Shown piece after piece: positions 51,983-62,400 of a stretch of 64,000 nucleotides of DNA. The notes beneath the pieces are model-generated. The model saw only the letters and a program-made list of their open reading frames with translations. It did no database searches and was not told the origin of the DNA. Source of the stretch: Lactobacillus paragasseri. Its GTDB lineage: Bacteria; Bacillota; Bacilli; Lactobacillales; Lactobacillaceae. Numbering within the stretch: position 1 is the stretch's first letter; each line of letters starts with the position of its first letter. The stretch spans positions 992,001 through 1,056,000 of the forward strand of contig NZ_AP018549.1 of the NCBI RefSeq assembly GCF_003584685.1. The letters run 5' to 3'. The position numbers and the translations under genes were made by a program.

Positions 51983-53155
51983 TCACTTAACCGTAACTAC
52001 CCTACTATGCTTAAAAGCATAATCAGATATTTCATTACCAATTCCTGGCCTGTTAGGAATAGTGAATACACCATTGTTAGGTTCATAATCATATTTAGTT
52101 AACTTAAGCATTTTTGGCATCTCAGTATTGACGTTATATTCATGAATCACAAAGTTAGGGAGTGCTGCTTCTAAGTTTAGTGACACTGCAGTTGCTAAGT
52201 TGCTTCCGGCTACATGGATTTGTACACCAAGCTCACTTGTATCTGCCATATCGCATATCTTTTTAACTTCAGTTACTCCTCCAGCCGTACAAATATCTGG
52301 CTGCGCAACTTGAATGCTATTTTGATCAAAAGCACGCTTAAAGTCCCAACGAGAATACATTCGTTCACCAGAAGCAATATTTAGACCTGTTTCTTGATGA
52401 ACATAACTTAATAGATCAGGATCAGGTTTTACTGGTTCTTCAAAATACAAAATATTATATTTCGACGCCATTTTTCCATACTGAACAGCTGATAACTTAT
52501 CAGTTAAAGCGTGATTTTCTAAAATTAATTCGCCATCTTTTCCTAAAGTATCACGAACTGCTTTTATTCGCTCTTCTGCTAAATTTAAATAATTATTCGA
52601 TAAAAAAGCAGTCTGCTTTTGCCATGGAACCTGCTTTCCTCGCTCGTCAAATGTTAAAAAGTTAATTTTAACAGTCTTAAATCCCTTTTCTAAGGCAATT
52701 TTTGTATTATTTGCATAATCTTGAGCTGAAGCTGCAGGCTTTCTTGACTCTCCCCATCCCATTTGGAGCTGACTAGCATAAGCTTTTAAATGATTTCGTT
52801 GTTTTCCACCAAGTAATTCCCACAAAGGAGCATGATAATATTTTCCCTTAATATCCCATAAAGCAACATCAAAAGCTGAAATAGCGCCAAGAATTACAGG
52901 ACCTGCATTTTTACCCAAGAAACTATTTCTGTATAATTTCTGCCAGATGACCTCATGCTCTAAGGGATTCATCCCGATTAACATGGGAGCTAATTCTTTC
53001 ATTTCAATAAAAGCAGCTTCTTTTGCTCCGCCATATGATAGAGCAACTTCACCATCGCCATAAATACCCCTGTCAGTATAAATACGACAAAAAGACGGCC
53101 GCCAATTATCTTCTACTGGATCACTATATAATAGATCGATTTTAGTTATTTTCAT
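51983..53155 (-). CDS. Mandelate racemase/muconate lactonizing enzyme-family dehydratase
   Basis: Enolase-superfamily enzyme, 390 residues, probably a sugar-acid dehydratase. Lid loop near the N-terminus, FKTVKINFLTF carrying the catalytic KxK-like lysine region, metal ligands in GELILENHALTD, YFEEPVKPD and IASGERMYS, then QPDICTAGGVTEVKKI and VQIHVAGSNLATAVSL with the catalytic His. The closest described group is galactonate/mannonate dehydratase-like; the exact acid is uncertain. A small monooxygenase-like gene precedes it in the same direction. Confidence 0.88.
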   Translation of the reverse strand: MKITKIDLLYSDPVEDNWRPSFCRIYTDRGIYGDGEVALSYGGAKEAAFIEMKELAPMLIGMNPLEHEVIWQKLYRNSFLGKNAGPVILGAISAFDVALWDIKGKYYHAPLWELLGGKQRNHLKAYASQLQMGWGESRKPAASAQDYANNTKIALEKGFKTVKINFLTFDERGKQVPWQKQTAFLSNNYLNLAEERIKAVRDTLGKDGELILENHALTDKLSAVQYGKMASKYNILYFEEPVKPDPDLLSYVHQETGLNIASGERMYSRWDFKRAFDQNSIQVAQPDICTAGGVTEVKKICDMADTSELGVQIHVAGSNLATAVSLNLEAALPNFVIHEYNVNTEMPKMLKLTKYDYEPNNGVFTIPNRPGIGNEISDYAFKHSRVVTVK

Positions 53156-53210
53156 TTTTTCTTTACCTAATAAAAAATATCAAACTAGAACGTTTGATAT
53201 TTTTAGTATT

Positions 53211-53504
53211 CTATCCAACAACTGAAAAAATTCTAACTTCTGGTTCAGCCGTCCAAGTAGGTTTTAAGCCTGGAAAAACATGTTTAGTAAACATTTCACT
53301 CTTTAGATAATCTTGTGCATGTTCTACTGAATCAAAGCCGTGTAATACCTGCACATCTTCATCGCGAACAAGTAATGCCTTACTTTCAGCGCCTGGAATT
53401 GTTTCTAAAAATGGTTTACGGTAATCACTATAAACCTTTGCAGCTGCCTTTCTATTTTCTGCTGGGATCTGCATCGTAACTTCTAAATAAGCTTTTACTG
53501 CCAT
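53211..53504 (-). CDS. Antibiotic biosynthesis monooxygenase-like (dimeric alpha/beta barrel) protein
   Basis: 97 residues: AVKAYLEVTMQIPAENRKAA, ALLVRDEDVQVLHGFDSVEH and MFTKHVFPGLKP fit the ABM/YgiN-like ferredoxin-fold family. I chose the ATG at 53504 with AAAGGA eight bases before it. Upstream, and divergent, is an HxlR regulator; the intergenic region has TTAC-N9-GTAA and a 15-bp palindrome, so it is probably under that regulator. Function in quinone or electrophile handling is inferred. Confidence 0.8.
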   Translation of the reverse strand: MAVKAYLEVTMQIPAENRKAAAKVYSDYRKPFLETIPGAESKALLVRDEDVQVLHGFDSVEHAQDYLKSEMFTKHVFPGLKPTWTAEPEVRIFSVVG

Positions 53505-53531
53505 ATCAATTTTCCTTTCTGTTTTAATCAA

Positions 53532-53600
53532 CTTACATTTTTATAGTAAGATAAAGTTGAAAGGATTTATATATATTAAAAAGAGCTTTAGTTACTAAAG
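53532..53600. promoter_or_regulatory. Divergent regulatory region with two inverted repeats
   Basis: TTAC-ATTTTTATA-GTAA near 53533-53550 and the perfect palindrome CTTTAGT-T-ACTAAAG at 53586-53600, between the monooxygenase-like gene and the HxlR gene. Confidence 0.55.
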
Positions 53601-53621
53601 AATTATTTAGTGAGGTCAATT

Positions 53622-54002
53622 ATGTATCAAAGAAAATTACCAAAAGAATACTATTGTACTGTTGATTACGCATTAGATATCTTTGGCGGAAAATGGAAAC
53701 CAAGACTCTTGTGTATCTTAGGACACAAAAAGTCTATGAGATATGGTGAAATAAAAGATCAGATGGAAAATATTTCTGATGCAGCATTAGCTGATTCGCT
53801 TAAGGAATTACAGCAACAAGATATCATTGAAAGAAAACAATATAATGAAATGCCGATTCGCGTCGAATATTCATTAACAAATAAGGGAAAAACGCTGCTA
53901 CCAGTTTTAAATACAATTTCAAATTGGGCCATCAAAAATAGCACTCCTGATATGTATAAAGGGATGCATTTTAATGATGTGCATAAGGACTTGTTTAAAT
54001 AA
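53622..54002 (+). CDS. HxlR/DUF24 family transcriptional regulator
   Basis: 126-residue winged-helix regulator: VDYALDIFGGKWKPRLLCIL, MRYGEIKDQMENISDAALAD, SLKELQQQDIIERKQYNEMP and RVEYSLTNKGKTLLPVL. Cys16 (EYYCTVDY) is close to the redox/electrophile-sensing cysteine of YodB/CatR-type members. I chose the ATG at 53622 because GAGG lies 6 bases upstream; a GTG four codons earlier has no site. Probably represses the divergent monooxygenase-like and dehydratase genes. Confidence 0.9.
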   Translation: MYQRKLPKEYYCTVDYALDIFGGKWKPRLLCILGHKKSMRYGEIKDQMENISDAALADSLKELQQQDIIERKQYNEMPIRVEYSLTNKGKTLLPVLNTISNWAIKNSTPDMYKGMHFNDVHKDLFK

Positions 54003-54016
54003 AATTTACTACTTAC

Positions 54017-54862
54017 TTAAAATTCAAATACTTCAGGCTTTTCTTCAATCCCGTGACAAGCTAATGATCTTACACAATTCGGATCTAGACTTTCTTTTCT
54101 AATCCACTCAAGCGACTTTTTTTGAGCACTTTTATCCATTGAAATGCCAGAAGTTACCATTTCCTTCCAAGATTTTTCACCATAGCCACCATCTCCATAA
54201 TAAAGGAAATATTTGCCATCGCTATTAGTGATCTTGGTAGCAACTAATCCAGCAGTGTGTCCTGGGATATTAATGAGTTCAATACTCTTGTCTCACAATA
54301 AATCATAAGATCTACCAAATGAGCCTTGACTATCATTCCAATCATACAGATTCAAAGCTACATCGTCCTACCATTTTTTCTTAAAACGAATATAGGGATG
54401 CTTCTTAGCATACTCATATTCTGACCGTGCCACCATAATATTTTTGGCATCTTTGAATTGACGTAATCCATTAGCATGATCACGGTCAAGATGTGAAATA
54501 ATGACATAGTCAATATCACTTGGCCAAATTCCTAACTTAGCTAACTGTTCACTTGCTGTCATCCCTTTTGCAACCACTCCTTGATTAACGTGATATAAAA
54601 GTGAAGAACCTAAAGACTTAATTTGAGCTTTTTTATCAAAAACACCATTTGGACTCATTGAACGATCCCAACCTGTATCAAGCAAGATTAATTTATCTGA
54701 CGTTTCTACTAAAAAGACATTTACTGGTAACCATATTTTAGGTGATCTTTTAATTGAAAAGCCGGCAGCCTTGGCAGTTGAACAATGATCTCCACCAAAT
54801 GCTAATTCAGGCTCAATTCTAACTTTTCCGGTATTAATTATATGAACTTTATATTCTGACAT
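54017..54862 (-). pseudogene. Metallo-beta-lactamase-fold hydrolase (AHL lactonase-like), two nonsense codons
   Basis: From ATG 54862: LPVNVFLVETSDKLILLDTG, then the metal motif VIISHLDRDHANGL (HxxxDH). The frame hits TAG at about 54368 after RFKKKW, continues DDVALNLYDWNDSQGSFGRS, hits TGA near 54295, and continues IELINIPGHTAGLVATKITN with the third metal His, YYGDGGYGEKSW, and CHGIEEKPEVFEF to 54017. Both stops are point changes in one frame, so this is real decay. Confidence 0.88.
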
Positions 54863-54931
54863 AATTATTACCTCATAAAATATTTTATGAAGAAATACGC
54901 AAATTTAACACTACATAATTGCCAAAAATGT

Positions 54932-55470
54932 CTAAAAATAAGTTGCTAAGTTAGTTAATTCCTTTGAAATCAGATCTAGGATAGATTTTCGATCAACGTC
55001 ATCTTTGTGCTTTAGATAAAAAATATCTGCTGAAATTACCTCACTTGCTGTCATTTCAAATAAAAGCTCAGCTTTAATATTAGGATTAGTTAGCTGAAAA
55101 TGCTGATACAGATTAGCTTTAATTGCCATTTTCCATTTCTTAACTAAACGATAATCATAATCTTTAATTAGCAGGGCTGAAAGTAGATTGCTATTTTTTC
55201 AACGTAACTTAACACTTCATAAAAATATGTAAAGTTATTTGCAGCTGAATCTGTAATGCTCTGATCGAGTGTATTCAGATTTTCTATAAAAGTATCTTCT
55301 ATTTCTTCTAATAAATTGTCTATGTTATCGTAATATGCGTAAAAAGTACTTCGGGCAACGTTTGATGTTTGCGTTAGCTCTTTAATAGAAACTTGATATA
55401 TTTTCTTAGTATTTAATAAAGTAATTAGACCTTGATGCAAGGCTTGTTGTGCGGATGTTAGTTTTGTCAT
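54932..55470 (-). pseudogene. TetR family regulator, frameshifted at an A6 tract
   Basis: ATG 55470: ALHQGLITLLNTKKIYQVSI, then KELTQTSNVARSTFYAYYDN is the TetR HTH, followed by a helical domain to VEKIAIYFQPC and a stop. In the -1 frame the protein continues NSNLLSALLIKDYDYRLVKK and WKMAIKANLYQHFQLTNPNI to 54932. The break is at GAAAAAATAGC, and one more A would restore the frame. Either a homopolymer indel or a phase-variable tract. Confidence 0.8.
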
Positions 55471-55556
55471 GGGGTTATTAGCTTTCTTATGATTAATAAA
55501 AATAGATCAGGAAAATATCCTGGTCTATCTCTATTATATGATTAATATTTATACAT

Positions 55557-58049
55557 TTAATTATTTGAAAATATATCCATGGTATATTCTATTTTTTTGG
55601 AATAATTAGTATCTTGGTTCTCAATTACTAAATAATATTTTTTATTAAGATTATAATTTGTATTCTGAATTGTAATAGTTACAGGAAGAGTACGATCAGC
55701 CGCAGATCCCTTACGATTTGCTTCAACTACTACTTTATTAGAAATCATTTTTTCATCTTCATCAACAAAGAATACATTATATTCAGTTGGTAATACTCTA
55801 TCACTGACTGAAGCTATTTGATTAAAAAGCAAATTCATTTTTAAACTATTAATTCTAAAAGTAGTAGCCGCTAATTTGATTTTTGCTGGTTGCGCAGCAG
55901 ATTTTCGTGAAGTTGCTTTGATATCTAATATTGGAATTAACATTTCTTGAATAGAAGAACCACCGTGAACATAATTTTTACTTCCACTTCTTGCAATAAA
56001 TTCGTTCGGGCTTGTTGGATAATAAATATTAGTTTTATCATCATTAGATAAGCTAATACCCATTGTAGTACTTTTAACTCCCCTTACGCTTAATTTATCG
56101 GGAGTAATCAAATATCTTAAATGTGCATTGCCTAAATAGTCTTCATTTGCTAAATCAATTTTGTCGGTATCATAAATTGGACGTTCTTGATAAATAAAGC
56201 CATGATCAGCTGTTACAATGATGTGCGACACACCGTTTGTTCGTAAAGCTTGAATAGCTTTTTTAATTTCCTCAATTGCTTTTTCTGTAGCATCTACTAG
56301 TTCTTTAGTTGTTTTTAGTTCATGTCCTTTAGCATCAATTTGATTGTGATACAAATAAATTAAATTCTTACCATTAATGAAAGTTTTCACTTCTTTTGAA
56401 GTCATTTCCAAGATATCTTTTAGTTGAGCAGCTGTGTTACTTTCATTGAATGTTTTTAAAATTTTATCACGAGCAGAAGTATTTTCAGCGTTTTTATCGT
56501 CTACTTTAACTTTATGTTTCTTTGCATCCCATCTAAGCCTATTGTGCGGTAGCATAACATTCATTCCCATATACGTCACTGACGGCAAACTAGTAAGCGC
56601 ATATTTCATATTTAAAGTTAATCGATCATTATTATCTAGCTCATCTTCTAGTTCTTTACCAACTTCAAAGCGTAAGGCATCTGAAAAAATTACTACAACT
56701 CTTTCTGGCACATGAGATACGTGATTATGATAAAATCGTTCTTGTTTTATATCACTTGGTACTTCTGATAAATCAAAGGTATTATTCCATTGTTTAACCG
56801 AGCTATTTAATAAAATATTTCCATAATATAAATCAATATTTTTTTTGATTTTACTATATAAATCGTTATTGTCAATTCTTGTATAAGCTAATAATATTTT
56901 TCGATAAATAGTGTCTATTTGGTATTCATTATTTATATATCCGTCCAATTCTTTTTGCCAATTTTCAAATAATGGGATACGCAAATTAAATAATTCAGCA
57001 CTATAACATAAAAATTTATATTCATTTTCTTTATTATTAGAGAAATTATTGCGAGTGTGGTTAGACATTCGATCAATAATATTTAGAACTTGTTCATAAT
57101 CAGTAACTTGATTATCAATAAATTTATCTCTAATTTTTGTTAATACGATACTGTTTACTTCTTCAAAAACAGTTACCTTTGTTAAGTCACTGAGGGATTC
57201 TTGTACTAATAAATCATGTAATTTCAATTCATTCCAAACACGATTTGACTCTGAGATATAGTATTTATTATATTTATTAGAATCAGCAAAGCGATCAATA
57301 AAAATTTGTACATTATCTTTATTACTTAATAATAAATTTTGAAATTTATTAGAATTTTTAATATCTAATTCTGTATCTAAATATGTGAAAAAAAGATTAT
57401 TAATTAGATTGTCTAAGTTAGCATTTTCAATAGTATCATAGCCGAAATAATTTCCAACTAGTTTCCAAAAATAATCTAGTACATTATATTTAGCAAAAAG
57501 AAATAAATATTGATTATTTTCTTTTCCAGCAGCAATAATTTTCATCAATAATTCATTAATATCTAGCTTTTCAGTTTTGGTAATTGCTGCGATGATACCT
57601 TTTTCAGGAGTGGTATCGAAATCTACGCTCCAATACTTAATAAAGTTCTTGCGTCTATCTTTAGCCCCAAAAAATGCATGATATTGTTTTACAAAAGATA
57701 ACTTATCTACTGATAAATTTAATTCTTCCAGTATAATTTGCGTTGCATCAGCAGTAAAAAGCTTAGAATAGTGTTCCAGATCAGTTAAATAATTTTCTTG
57801 TATTCTTGGTCGTTCATAAGGTGCATAAATTAAATATTTATGTTGAGAATCACTTAAAAGGTCGATTTTTGTTTTAAATTGTTGATTGGCTTGAGCTTTA
57901 TATAGTCTAACTTCATTTAAATTAGAAGCAATTTGATCAATGATATCTTTAAACTGAGCCTTATCGTCATACCAAAAAACATACTGATATTTATCTTCAA
58001 AATAGTTTTTAAGTTCTGAAATAATTTTATCTGTCGTTAATGTTGCCAT
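55557..58049 (-). CDS. pglZ: BREX type 1 system phosphatase PglZ
   Basis: 830-residue PglZ, an alkaline-phosphatase-superfamily protein required for BREX phage defence. N-terminal helical part YQYVFWYDDKAQFKDIIDQI (typical BREX-1 PglZ start). The PglZ domain starts near residue 450: VVVIFSDALRFEVGKEL (metal Asp), LPSVTYMGMNVMLPHNRL, and IIVTADHGFIYQERP (metal Asp/His). Last defence gene in transcription order. The expected brxL does not follow; the next genes are a broken TetR and a broken lactonase. It has its own candidate promoter at a 24-bp palindrome. Confidence 0.92.
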   Translation of the reverse strand: MATLTTDKIISELKNYFEDKYQYVFWYDDKAQFKDIIDQIASNLNEVRLYKAQANQQFKTKIDLLSDSQHKYLIYAPYERPRIQENYLTDLEHYSKLFTADATQIILEELNLSVDKLSFVKQYHAFFGAKDRRKNFIKYWSVDFDTTPEKGIIAAITKTEKLDINELLMKIIAAGKENNQYLFLFAKYNVLDYFWKLVGNYFGYDTIENANLDNLINNLFFTYLDTELDIKNSNKFQNLLLSNKDNVQIFIDRFADSNKYNKYYISESNRVWNELKLHDLLVQESLSDLTKVTVFEEVNSIVLTKIRDKFIDNQVTDYEQVLNIIDRMSNHTRNNFSNNKENEYKFLCYSAELFNLRIPLFENWQKELDGYINNEYQIDTIYRKILLAYTRIDNNDLYSKIKKNIDLYYGNILLNSSVKQWNNTFDLSEVPSDIKQERFYHNHVSHVPERVVVIFSDALRFEVGKELEDELDNNDRLTLNMKYALTSLPSVTYMGMNVMLPHNRLRWDAKKHKVKVDDKNAENTSARDKILKTFNESNTAAQLKDILEMTSKEVKTFINGKNLIYLYHNQIDAKGHELKTTKELVDATEKAIEEIKKAIQALRTNGVSHIIVTADHGFIYQERPIYDTDKIDLANEDYLGNAHLRYLITPDKLSVRGVKSTTMGISLSNDDKTNIYYPTSPNEFIARSGSKNYVHGGSSIQEMLIPILDIKATSRKSAAQPAKIKLAATTFRINSLKMNLLFNQIASVSDRVLPTEYNVFFVDEDEKMISNKVVVEANRKGSAADRTLPVTITIQNTNYNLNKKYYLVIENQDTNYSKKIEYTMDIFSNN

Positions 58050-58179
58050 ACTGTTAACCCCTGTTCGTTAAGTAAATTATATCAGTCGCAAAGTATCTTA
58101 AAGGCACCCCTAAGTATATAAAAATTCTACTCTATTTAATTATCTATAATAAAAATATAGAAATACTAAAAAGTCTGAT

Positions 58180-58240
58180 AAGTATAAATATTTTGCATAT
58201 TCAATTATACAATTGTATAATTGATTTACAATTTAAAGTA
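58180..58240. promoter_or_regulatory. 24-bp perfect palindrome with overlapping divergent promoter motifs upstream of pglZ
   Basis: 58201-58224 is a perfect palindrome (half-site TCAATTATACAA). On the minus strand TTGTAA-N16-TATAAT and on the plus strand TTGCAT-N17-TATAAT both use it. It is the main feature of the 270-base gap before pglZ; a small CCCAAAATGGG stem lies at about 58272-58282. Confidence 0.6.
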
Positions 58241-58319
58241 AAAGGTAACTTGTGAAGGATTAACGCTGGGTCCCAAAATGGGGTAAGTTATTATACTGAG
58301 CATTCCTATGTGCTTGGGG

Positions 58320-59299
58320 TTATCTTGGTTTTATACTTTTTTTAAGACTCTCAACAAAGTGTTGAGGGTCTTTCTTTATCTCAGTAACAACAAATTCTAC
58401 AAATTGTTGAGAATAAGTATAACTGTGTTGTTTTCCTATTACATGTTCATAAGAATACTTAGGATTTGATTTAATGTCATAAAAATCTATTATCATATTT
58501 AAAACATACTGATTAAAACCACTTTTATACTGTAATTTTATGTTTTGTTTATTTAATCGTTCATTGACTGCCATAATAACATTATTGTAAGAATATTTGT
58601 GTGTATCAGATGGATCTTTTATGTCTTTAACTATAGCTACGGAATTTTCTGAATTTTTTTCTATTCTAACAGTAAAATCGGCATTCTTTTTCTTTCTTGT
58701 AATATATAAACGTTGAGCAATATTGATCGAAAATTTATCTGAATCATATTCTTTATTTAACACATCAATTTCATTAGATTGTTGTATAAATTTTTGAGCA
58801 ATTTCAGCAGGATACTTCATTTTTATCTGTTCATTGCTTAATGGCTCATAACGAGTTGATAAAGTTAGAAAGTCTTGAGATATATATTTAGTAATATCTC
58901 TGTTTTGGTATTTTTCTAATTCATTAGTATAATTTAATACACACGCTTGAAACAATGGTGCGTATTTAACTTCATATTCTTCAGTAATAAAATGGGTACT
59001 AATATTTCTTAACTCTATTATTTTTTCAAGATTCAATCTAATTCTTGTATGTCTATCACGATAGATATTTTTTACTGCATCAATTAAACTAATAGTTCTA
59101 TCTTGTTTGTTTTTATAATAAATAGATTCATTTTTATCAATAAGTATTGCCTTTAATAGCAATTCCCATGCGTTACAAATAAAAAACTAAAACCTTCTAC
59201 TCTATACTTAATAGTTGGTTTATTGTAAATTTCTAACCCCATTAAAAAGGCCTCTATACTCTTATCAACCATATTTTTAGAAAGGGTATTATTATTCAT
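58320..59299 (-). CDS. DUF3644 protein with a -1 frameshift at U UUU UUA (HEPN-like N-terminus)
   Basis: ATG 59299 (AAGGA ten bases before) opens LSKNMVDKSIEAFLMGLEIY then YRVEGFSFL and reaches a stop within ten codons. A -1 shift at T TTT TTA (59186-59180) gives ICNAWELLLKAILIDKNES and the rest of a DUF3644 protein of about 326 residues ending at 58320. The AWELLLKA helix plus LRNISTH (R-x4-H) resemble HEPN ribonucleases. Either programmed -1 frameshifting, a phase-variable T6 tract, or a one-base inactivating deletion. Lies between STAND and pglZ genes inside the BREX cluster. Confidence 0.75.
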
Positions 59300-59402
59300 T
59301 AATTTATTTTCCTTTTTATATAAAAATCAACTTTATTATTGTACCAAAATCTACATTAAAATTTTCCACAAAATAAATGTATTAAAAATTTTAAAATATA
59401 AG

Positions 59403-59434
59403 AAAAAACTGCGTGTAATTACGCAGTTTTTTAA
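59403..59434 (-). terminator. Terminator of the STAND-like gene
   Basis: AAAAAACTGCG / CGCAGTTTTTT with an 8-base loop, overlapping the end of the gene. Confidence 0.9.
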
Positions 59435-62400
59435 TAAATATTGGCTCTTAACTTTCCGAGCTCTTCTTTTAACATATCCCTTTCACCTTTAATACAGATG
59501 TCAACTTTATTTTTATATTCAAAATAGTCTAATCCTAAAGATACTATCCATTCAGAAAGAGCTTTAAGAGATTCTATATTAGCAACATAGAATTTCTTGA
59601 TGCCTTTTTCGTTCATTGGAATACTATAGCTCATTGGAAAAAGTTGAATTTTATCAAATTCTTTTATATCTGGTTTAGTTTGAATATATTCTTTAAGATA
59701 CTTATAAAAAAGTTTAATATTTTTTATGTTGATTCCTTCTAACAAGATATGAATTTCTCTAGAATCATAATTACCTTTTTTTATAAATGATTTTATCCAA
59801 TTGTCTACACAGTCATCTTTTTCTACTAAGTTTACTAATTCCTCGCTCCAATTAATCAATAAAAAATTGTCGTTTTTCTGACATATTATATTCCATATCT
59901 TATTTAAGATCTCAATACTATTATTGTTTTTTAAAAGTAGAAGTAATTGATCTTCATTATGAAATTGAAACTTCTTTAATTTGGGGATTAAAATTTTATT
60001 CACATAACTAGTTAAAATTGATTGATCCTTTTTATATATTTTTTCAAGTAAATAATTAGACATATCGTATTGATCATTATCAATATAATTGATAAAAATA
60101 TCTATTAATAATTTAATATCATCAAATGAATCTACGATACTTTCACTTTGTTTCTCATCAAGGGAGGAAAAGTGAAAATAAATCCTTTTAAATTCTTCTT
60201 CTTTCGAAGATATAATTTTACAACATTCTTCAAATGCATGTGTATTAACAGTATTAAATTTATATAGAAAATCAAGACTGCGATTGCTATAATCTCCTAT
60301 ACTTTTCACAGTTTCATTTTTTAAGTACTTTGTTAATAAGTCATAGGTTTGAAAGTTCAAATTTTTCTTGGGCAAGCTATCAAAATAAATGTAATATAAC
60401 CAGTCTTTTCTGTTTTCATTCTTTACCTTATCTAACATCTGGATAATTTTAGATGTAGAGCTTACAGTATGTAGGTAATTTATAATTGCATAAAAAATCG
60501 ATGATACTGAAATTTTACTTGAAAATAAAAATTCTATACCGGACAGGTATTCATCTGTATTATCTTTTAGGTTATCTAATATAATTTGTACAACCATCAA
60601 CAAGCCATAAGTCTGATATCTTTTTTCTAGGATATCAATAATGTTTACTATTTTTTTCAAAGTTTCTACATCAGAGTTTAAATTATCATCAACATATTTT
60701 TTTAGAAACTTATTACTTTTGTGTTTCTTTTCACGTCTAATACTTTCGATATCTTGGTAAAGATGATAATCACTATTATTTAGAAAATTATCTATATTGG
60801 AAATTTCGATATTTGTCTTAAATAATCTATTTTTAATTTGACCCACTGCCACACAATCTATAAGGCTCTTGGGATCAAATAGTTTATGAATTAATTTACT
60901 AATATATTTCAAATCAAATTGAACAACTTTTATAGTAGTGTCATCTATATTGTTCAATCCAAATAACTCTGATCCATAATTTGCTACAATTTTTTTAACT
61001 TTACTATCAAAATTAAAATCAAGTTTCAATAGGAATTTCCATAGTTGTTCTCTAAAAACAAGATTATCTTCAGTAGCAGAAGATAAAAATTTGCGTGTCA
61101 TAAATTTATTTGGTTCATTAATGACTCCATGAGTTTCTTCAATTACTAATTCTAAATATTTAGGCATGATAGATAAAAGTAAATAAATATTTACCTCACT
61201 ATCGAATTTTTCGCTATTCATCAATTCCTTGATCAAACTAATCTGTCTTCTAAATTTATAATTAATAAATGTGTCATGATTTATAGCCCAGTCTTGAATT
61301 ATAGCTGTATGAAATTCAGAAAATAGCTGTGGTTGTTTATTTAAATATAGACAGAATAACTCAGAAGCATATTTATAACTATCAGTATAAGAAAGATGAT
61401 TAATTATTTTTAAAATAATATCATTTAATCTATTATTATCCGAAACATTGAAACTAATATTATTTTTTCTTGAATATTGTTTAATTTGATCAATTTTTTC
61501 TTTCACCGTTTCAATAGTTTTATTAACATCAAATTCTACAAAATCCGAAACAAAGTCTAAATACTTTTCACTATGTTTATCTTCCAAATATTTCCAAACC
61601 TCTTCTACAACTTGAGTAAGATAATTTTTATTTTCTTCATTGTAAAAGGTATTTATCAAATCGTTGATACAATTAATAGCTAGCTCAGCTTTGGTTTCAA
61701 AAGTATATTCTATTAGATCTTTTAAAGAAATTAACTTTTCATCTAAAAAGACAATCTTTAAAACATAAGCTTTTAACGTTTGATCTGAAAAATATATGTA
61801 TTTTTGATTTATAAAATCAATTAATTCTTGTTTATCAAGTAAAGCAATATTTCGTTTAAATTCGGTATATGAAATATTGGCTGTATCTAATATTGGTTTG
61901 TATAAAACTTTTTCTTGTTCGTTATTAATATTTAAGTTTCCAAAAAAAGCAATTATTCCTAAGCAAATAAGTTGTCGATCATTATCAATTACATTTTCCA
62001 GTACATTTTTAAGTAATTTTTTATAAACTTGAGACGCATCTGCTATATCAATAATTCTATGTTTTTCCAAATATACTTCAGATGTCAACATCGCCATTCT
62101 AAGATTACTATGAGATATTTCACAAATTATATCTAAAATATACTCATTTTTTATATTGTATACTTTTGTAATGCATTCTCTAATTTCTTCAGTATTGATC
62201 GATAGTAAATTAATAGTATTTACTGAAGAGTATTCATCTACTTTATTTTCTATCTCTTCTTTTGCATAATCGCGTACTGTAATTAAAATCTTTACCTTTC
62301 CAGAATTTAATTGTTGAACAAACGCTTTAAATATTTTCTCCAAATTTTCAATTTGATTTGCATCATCAAAAACAATTAATTTAGTAGAATCATCTGAAAA

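Noticed and set aside
58250-58319. Possible small RNA in the gap before pglZ (CCCAAAATGGG stem)
   Set aside because: The stem is short, and there is no terminator or convincing conservation visible in one sequence.
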